Shown here: positions 59,632 to 64,000 of the stretch, piece by piece
How the letters are laid out: every line of letters begins with the position of its first letter
Position numbering within the stretch: the first letter of the stretch is position 1
Assembly (NCBI GenBank): GCA_029775915.1
Contig: JARVKA010000002.1
Span: forward strand, 62,001-126,000
Length of the DNA stretch: 64,000 nt
Direction: 5' to 3'
Origin: Nitrososphaeria archaeon
GTDB taxonomy: Archaea; Thermoproteota; Nitrososphaeria; Nitrososphaerales; JANXEG01
The notes under the pieces: model-generated
Seen by the model: only the letters and a program-made list of their open reading frames with translations
The model's database searches: none
What the model was told of the DNA's origin: nothing
Translations under genes and position numbers: made by a program

Positions 59632-60519
59632 TTAAAGTTGGATAATATCACCAGTTTTTAATTGCTTACAACGCTCTCCGAAAAATTCTGAAAGCATTCT
59701 AATAGCTTTATCGCCTGTACAATGGCATGGGCCGATAAATTCAAGATTGAAATCGGATAAGTCATTTAAAGTTGCTTTAATCCTCTCATCATTAGCTTTA
59801 ATTAAATGAAAGCCTCCTATTACCGCATAAACACGATTCACATTCATTACCTTTTGAGCATGTATTAAAGTATTTATTATACCTGAATGGGCACAACCTA
59901 ATATTACTACCAAACCTTTATTTTCAATATTAATTATAACCGCTTGATCATCAATTAATGGATCTTTTTGAAATTTGTAATCATCTATTACCCATAAGTC
60001 CTCAACCTTTTCATACTCTACTCTTCTCTCTATCTCACCACTCGTTACGATACCATTAGCTATATTGATTGGATTACGAGCACAAATTACAATACCTCCA
60101 GCCTCATCAATACTCGATAATTTGAATGGTATACCTATAAATTTGAGATATGGTTTAAATGTGAATTTTGGCTCGAAGGCTTTAGGATGGGTTAAAATCA
60201 TTATTCTCTTATTGATTTGCTTTAAAACCTCAATTAAACCGCCAGTATGATCATAGTGGCCATGAGTAAGAATTATGTAATCAATTTTATTCAAATCTAC
60301 ATTCAAAAATTTGAGATTATTTTGTATAACCTCTGATGATGGACCAGTATCTACCATTAAATTCACTTGCTTATCATTTAAAATTGCTTCTATTAAAAAG
60401 CATAAACCATGCTTACCCAAAAGATTTGGATTATCTATACTCGTAGAGTCATCAACGATTACGGTTAATTTTAAACCCTTAACCGCGCTGTATTGAGATT
60501 TATTTATAAACGATGTCAT
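59632..60519 (-). CDS. Metallo-beta-lactamase fold protein (MJ0301/DHPS-like)
   Basis: 295 residues. LTVIVDDSTSIDNPNLLGKH, then CFLIEAILNDKQVNLMVDTG, and the zinc motif LTHGHYDHTGGLIEVL at about 84-99, with GCAHSGIINTLIHAQKV and a C-terminal GPCHCTGDKA. This matches the archaeal group containing MJ0301, implicated in methanopterin biosynthesis (RFAP synthase step), though members vary and no other pathway genes are here. The start overlaps the end of the EF-Tu domain 2-like gene by 20 nt, so coupling is likely. Confidence 0.85.
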   Translation of the reverse strand: MTSFINKSQYSAVKGLKLTVIVDDSTSIDNPNLLGKHGLCFLIEAILNDKQVNLMVDTGPSSEVIQNNLKFLNVDLNKIDYIILTHGHYDHTGGLIEVLKQINKRIMILTHPKAFEPKFTFKPYLKFIGIPFKLSSIDEAGGIVICARNPINIANGIVTSGEIERRVEYEKVEDLWVIDDYKFQKDPLIDDQAVIINIENKGLVVILGCAHSGIINTLIHAQKVMNVNRVYAVIGGFHLIKANDERIKATLNDLSDFNLEFIGPCHCTGDKAIRMLSEFFGERCKQLKTGDIIQL

Positions 60520-60745
60520 TCTCTCTAACTCTTTGTATCACTTTTAAACCTATAGACTTTCCAGCTTCAGCAAATTCAACATTCTTATGCTCTATTTGCA
60601 TCGATTCAACGACTTGTTCAAAATTCGTAGTACTACCTTTTATTAAGATTTTATCACCAACCCTTAAAGGAGCGCTTAACTCTATAACAGCTACGCCTAT
60701 TTTGGGATAGTAATGTGTAACTCTACCTACAACTTTTCTTTCCAT
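60500..60745 (-). CDS. EF-Tu domain 2-like (translation elongation factor-like) protein
   Basis: 81 residues forming a single beta-barrel like domain 2 of translation GTPases: VGRVTHYYPKIGVAVIELSA, then RVGDKILIKGSTTNFEQVVE and a C-terminal AEAGKSIGLKVIQRVRENDI. No GTPase domain. Such stand-alone proteins are common in archaea and of unknown function. First gene of a two-gene unit with the metallo-beta-lactamase protein. Confidence 0.85.
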   Translation of the reverse strand: MERKVVGRVTHYYPKIGVAVIELSAPLRVGDKILIKGSTTNFEQVVESMQIEHKNVEFAEAGKSIGLKVIQRVRENDIVYK

Positions 60746-60811
60746 TTACTCACCTCAATATTTAATGCATAACCCACTAATTAATTTATGGGTTAAAAGT
60801 TAATGAATATT

Positions 60812-61846
60812 TTACAATCCAAATTTCGGACAAATATTATTAATTGGACAAATATCACATTTTGGATTGAGTTTTTTACAATAAGCTCTACCATGTAAAT
60901 AAATCAATGTTTGAACCCATCCTCCCAAAAGGCCAAGGTATGATAGCTTAGCCTTTAAGCAAAGATCATTCTTAAATAAAGGGCAAGGTTGAATATCGTA
61001 AATATTAAACTCATCACAAATGAATTTGGAGCAAAAATTACTATTAGGCATTTTAGATTCTCCACTGAAAAAGCCCAATCTCATCGAAACGGATTGGAGA
61101 TGAGTATCACATGGTATAAAATCGGTAGCTTTAAAAGTTGATAAAATTAGAGAATCAACTGTTTTTGGCCCTAAACCCCAACAACCATTAATTAATAAAA
61201 TTCTCGCAACTTTTGGTGGGAGCATTAAAATGTATTCTTCAAATGGGCTTTTTGGATTGCCAAAGACCTTCACTATTTTCTCGGGTAAATGATTTATCAA
61301 TTCAATGAAGCTTTTTAAAGTTTTTTGAAGTTGGAAAATTTGATAACTTGAGCTAATCTCTTTTAATTCATTTATGGATGCTTTGCTCAATTTGTAAATA
61401 TCACCATTATATTTACTCCAAATCCTTTTACACCAATTGAGTACAAATCGTTCATAATCAGCTCTCTTTGATAGAGTAATCGCTATTAATAGATGAGTAA
61501 AATCCAATGGCGCAATGGGTAATCTTACACCAGAATAAGCTTCACTCAACGCTTTAATTTGTGGTTTTATTGAAGATGGTAATTTATTTACCATATCTTC
61601 ATAAGGCCCTTGCCACAACCCAGTCTCAAGCATAACTTTTATTCTCAAATCTTTCTCAGTTAATTTTGCATTACTTTTAACCTCAAGTATATTTGGTTTT
61701 ATTTGCCTTAATTCTAATAAACCTCCTAAATAACCTGTAATCTTTACCCAATGATTAGGCTCTATTTTTTGATAAAGACTTGAAATGAATGATGGTTTAA
61801 AAGTTAGATCGAGATTAAAATTATTAACTTCTATTTGAAATCTCAT
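60812..61846 (-). CDS. HhH-GPD DNA glycosylase with EndoIII-type Fe-S cluster
   Basis: Base-excision repair enzyme, 344 residues. An N-terminal domain of about 100 residues resembles the DNA-binding domain of OGG/AlkA-like glycosylases. The helix-hairpin-helix is LINGCWGLGPKTVDSLILST with the Lys expected for glycosylase/lyase chemistry, and PCDTHLQSVSMRLG supplies the catalytic Asp. The C-terminus has the EndoIII spacing C-x6-C-x2-C-x5-C in YCKKLNPKCDICPINNICP. Between these is an unusual extra cysteine segment (CPLFKNDLC). Base specificity cannot be read. It follows the radical SAM gene by about 10 nt. Confidence 0.88.
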   Translation of the reverse strand: MRFQIEVNNFNLDLTFKPSFISSLYQKIEPNHWVKITGYLGGLLELRQIKPNILEVKSNAKLTEKDLRIKVMLETGLWQGPYEDMVNKLPSSIKPQIKALSEAYSGVRLPIAPLDFTHLLIAITLSKRADYERFVLNWCKRIWSKYNGDIYKLSKASINELKEISSSYQIFQLQKTLKSFIELINHLPEKIVKVFGNPKSPFEEYILMLPPKVARILLINGCWGLGPKTVDSLILSTFKATDFIPCDTHLQSVSMRLGFFSGESKMPNSNFCSKFICDEFNIYDIQPCPLFKNDLCLKAKLSYLGLLGGWVQTLIYLHGRAYCKKLNPKCDICPINNICPKFGL

Positions 61847-61856
61847 ATCACATCAA

Positions 61857-62645
61857 TTAAATCAATTCATTTGGTATTTTATCAGGTTGATAAGAGGTGA
61901 TAGGTTTTAAATTATACTTTTTCAATCTTTCAGCAACTTTACCATAAAGAATAAGCTCTTCAATCTCAATATTATTGGCAAGTTTAGAATCTATTTTCTC
62001 AATGCGCTTTACCAATTCTTTAAAATTATTTTGATGAGAGAATGAAATCATTACAGCTGGATGGCATTTAACATTCATATCAATTAAATTTTTCAAAGCT
62101 CTTAATTGTAATTGAAAACCTTCTGGCTTAGCACCAGTTAAAGTTGTAAATTCCTCCTCATTACAACCCTTTAATGATACCCGCACATGAATAAATCTAT
62201 ACTTTGATAACTCTTTTGCATAATTTGGATCATTACCAATCAATATCCCATTAGTCTCTAAAATGAATGTATAGCCTTCAAATCCTTCCAAAATATTCAA
62301 AAGATTAAGTAAATGGTCTTTACCTATCGTTGGCTCACCACCACTAATGCGAATTTGAGAAAAATTTTTAATTTCAGCAATTTTAATCAATCGAAGAGCT
62401 ACATCTTTTGGTTCATAAAAATCACCTACATCATTTGGTCTATACAATACTTTATCAGATGTCCAACAAAATTTACATAAGAGTCCACAACCTACTGCAT
62501 CAGCAGTTGCTATACCTCCATACCATCGATCAGCACGAAATCGATAATATTTCCTTAATTTTTTAGAAAAGTTTTCCTTTGTAACCAACTTCTCTATAGC
62601 TAAATGCCTCTTAATAGGATCGTATAATTTGCTCACATCGTTCAC
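61857..62645 (-). CDS. Radical SAM protein
   Basis: 262 residues. The [4Fe-4S]-SAM motif is CGLLCKFCW (CxxxCxxC) at about residues 53-61, followed by the SAM-binding RISGGEPTIGKDHLLNLLNI and ILETNGILIGNDP. The C-terminus is short and lacks auxiliary cysteine clusters, closest to pyruvate-formate-lyase-activase-like or molybdopterin-type archaeal members of unknown substrate. In an apparent two-gene operon with the DNA glycosylase. Confidence 0.9.
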   Translation of the reverse strand: MNDVSKLYDPIKRHLAIEKLVTKENFSKKLRKYYRFRADRWYGGIATADAVGCGLLCKFCWTSDKVLYRPNDVGDFYEPKDVALRLIKIAEIKNFSQIRISGGEPTIGKDHLLNLLNILEGFEGYTFILETNGILIGNDPNYAKELSKYRFIHVRVSLKGCNEEEFTTLTGAKPEGFQLQLRALKNLIDMNVKCHPAVMISFSHQNNFKELVKRIEKIDSKLANNIEIEELILYGKVAERLKKYNLKPITSYQPDKIPNELI

Positions 62646-62833
62646 ATTAATAATGATTATAGGCTGATATTAGACTTTTCTTTAAGAGATTTAAAAGAAG
62701 GTAAGAAACTTATTCATTAATCTATTTGGTTAAAAGGCTTTTGCTTTAAAAGCCTTAAGAAATACTTAAGAACTGAGCTCAAGAGAGAGTTAAGAATATA
62801 TGGTAAAAATTAACTAAATCTTAATGATGATTA

Positions 62834-64000
62834 ATGTCGTTTAAACTCGCATCATTTCTACTCATAGCAATAATAAGTATTGGATTTTTGCTAACTATGT
62901 GGACAAACACCCCACTTATCGCCACACCATTGAGTGTGCAAGTGAGCTTTACCAAAACTCAAGAGAAGGTTTACCCTTTGCAACCACTTCTCATATCCCC
63001 ATATGTTGTTACAATCGAAATTCAACGGCTGAGGTCGTTACTGTCGATATTTCAACCCCGCCGTCCCCTCAGAAGATAGAAGCTACCAAGGTTGAAGTTT
63101 TAACTCCACAAAAGGTAGAAGTTGCTAAAGTTGAAGTTTTAACTCCTCAGAAGATAGAAATCGCTATAAACGTAACGAAGGTTTTCGAGGCTAAGGTTGG
63201 CGAGGTTGAGGTCAAGCTCCCATTAGCTACAGCGCCAAGGCTACCCGAGGTTAAAGTGGTAGTCGATAAAGCGTTGCCTGAGAAAGTACCAATAAAGTTC
63301 AACTTAACCCGAGCCTTGGAGGCTGGTAAGGTTGCTAACGATTTGATACTTTCAATCCACGATAAATCCTCAGATGTAAAGGTAAGCTTACAACTACCTA
63401 AAAATGTTGAGATTCTAGCCCCCCAACCGGTGAAATGCTTAAACGTTAAACAATTGTTAAAGTTCCCGGAAACGCCTAAAGGATGGATTAATGTAACCTC
63501 TCCAATCGATATCGGCCCGAGTGGTATTAAGTTTGATAAGGCTATCATTGTAAACTTCACGTACACCGATGAAGCCGTTAAAAAGCTAAATATTGATGAA
63601 AAACGCTTAACGATAGCCTATTACGATGAAAAGGCGGCTAAATGGGTGCCACTAAAAAGCGTGGTTAATGCTGAAGAGAATTACGTGTATGCTAAGGTGG
63701 ATCATTTCACCACTTTCATACTCGTTCAGAAACCCCTACCAGCTGAGTGCAAGGTTTCTAACCTAATCATTAACCCAGTAAGGGTTTTAACCGGCCAAAT
63801 CATTGAAATTAACGTTGATATCGCAAACGTGGGTGAGGAGGTTGGTGAATACAACTTAACTCTCAAGGTGAATGGTAAGGTTGAAGCCTCGAAAGTTGTT
63901 AGCCTTTTAGGAGGGGCTAAGGAGACCATTAAGTTCAATTTGGTGAAGGAGCAACCGGGCGTATATAACGTTGAGATTGATGGTTTAAAATCAACATTTA
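62834..64000 (+). CDS. Secreted/surface protein, partial, with N-terminal frameshift
   Basis: The N-terminus in one frame (start at 62834) has a signal peptide, SFKLASFLLIAIISIGFLLT, then TPLIATPLSVQVSF. The body lies in another frame, open from 62845 to the window edge: TAEVVTVDISTPPSPQKIEA, two copies of KVEVLTPQK(V/I)E, VKLPLATAPRLPEVKVVVDK, then a PGF-like globular part (KAAKWVPLKSVVNAEENYVY, DHFTTFILV). A CARDB-like beta domain follows (LIINPVRVLTGQIIEINVDI). A one-base indel between about 62950 and 63030 would join them. The C-terminus is outside the window. Base use is slightly richer in G and C than the neighbours. Confidence 0.7.

Noticed and set aside
63147-63938. Minus-strand frames opposite the surface protein
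   Set aside because: The plus strand encodes recognisable secreted-protein domains; the minus frames are Ser/Thr/Leu-rich antisense shadows.

Overview
This is an AT-rich (roughly 35% GC by eye) archaeal chromosome segment, almost entirely informational and housekeeping genes. It carries an unsplit RNA polymerase A subunit (A' and A'' in one 1262-residue chain) and an intact B subunit. An unsplit A is the condition reported for Thaumarchaeota, Aigarchaeota and Korarchaeota. With archaeal ribosomal proteins (L30e, S4e, L32e, L19e), RNase P Rpp29, GINS/MCM/RFC/FEN1, Hel308, Cbf5 and SecY, it points to a deep TACK-group archaeon. Aldehyde:ferredoxin oxidoreductase, several Fe-S proteins and Hsp20 suggest an anaerobic, probably thermophilic heterotroph; that lifestyle is inference.

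Layout. 1-2520 (minus): EF-1alpha (cut by the window edge), S7, S12. 2721-10996 (plus): rpoH-rpoB-rpoA-L30e-nusA, diverging from S12. The first block is therefore inverted relative to the usual co-directional archaeal order. 11012-13859: a small accessory patch with an HTH_10-type regulator, a zinc-ribbon protein, a CxxCGC protein and a ferredoxin system split over two genes. Two genes here share an identical 26-bp upstream element. 13997-19687: Hsp20, CorA, a sugar-nucleotide epimerase, and a ferredoxin/AOR pair in which AOR appears to start at ATA. 19858-22221: a metallo-beta-lactamase protein, a two-intron tRNA-Ser(UGA) and a DUF169 protein, separated by decayed sequence.

22907-37984 (minus): the long S10/spc ribosomal superoperon, L3 through L15, then secY, a DUF106 membrane protein, cmk and cbf5. 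38091-39386: a SPOUT-type methyltransferase and a PDCD5-like protein. 39411-48900 (minus): one tightly packed run read as GINS, MCM, Hel308 (interrupted by a 462-residue intein in helicase motif VI), an asparagine-synthetase-like protein, archease and RtcB. 49076-53588: an Lrp regulator, a small orphan, RFC small subunit, HisS, and a Sua5 gene broken by several indels. 53615-57574: 4-alpha-glucanotransferase and a GH57 glycosidase. 57901-62645: FEN1, an orphan, an MJ0301-like metallo-beta-lactamase protein, an EF-Tu domain 2-like protein, an EndoIII-like glycosylase and a radical SAM protein. From about 62834 to the edge: a secreted or surface protein whose signal peptide and body lie in different frames.

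The most interesting signals are: (1) tRNA-Ser(UGA) with a canonical 37/38 intron plus a 22-nt intron inside the acceptor stem, whose splicing motif recruits the 5' leader; archease and the tRNA ligase RtcB are encoded in the same window; (2) the duplicated 26-bp control element around the HTH_10 regulator; (3) the Hel308 intein with a degenerate endonuclease motif; (4) the ATA start of AOR; (5) the multiply frameshifted sua5.
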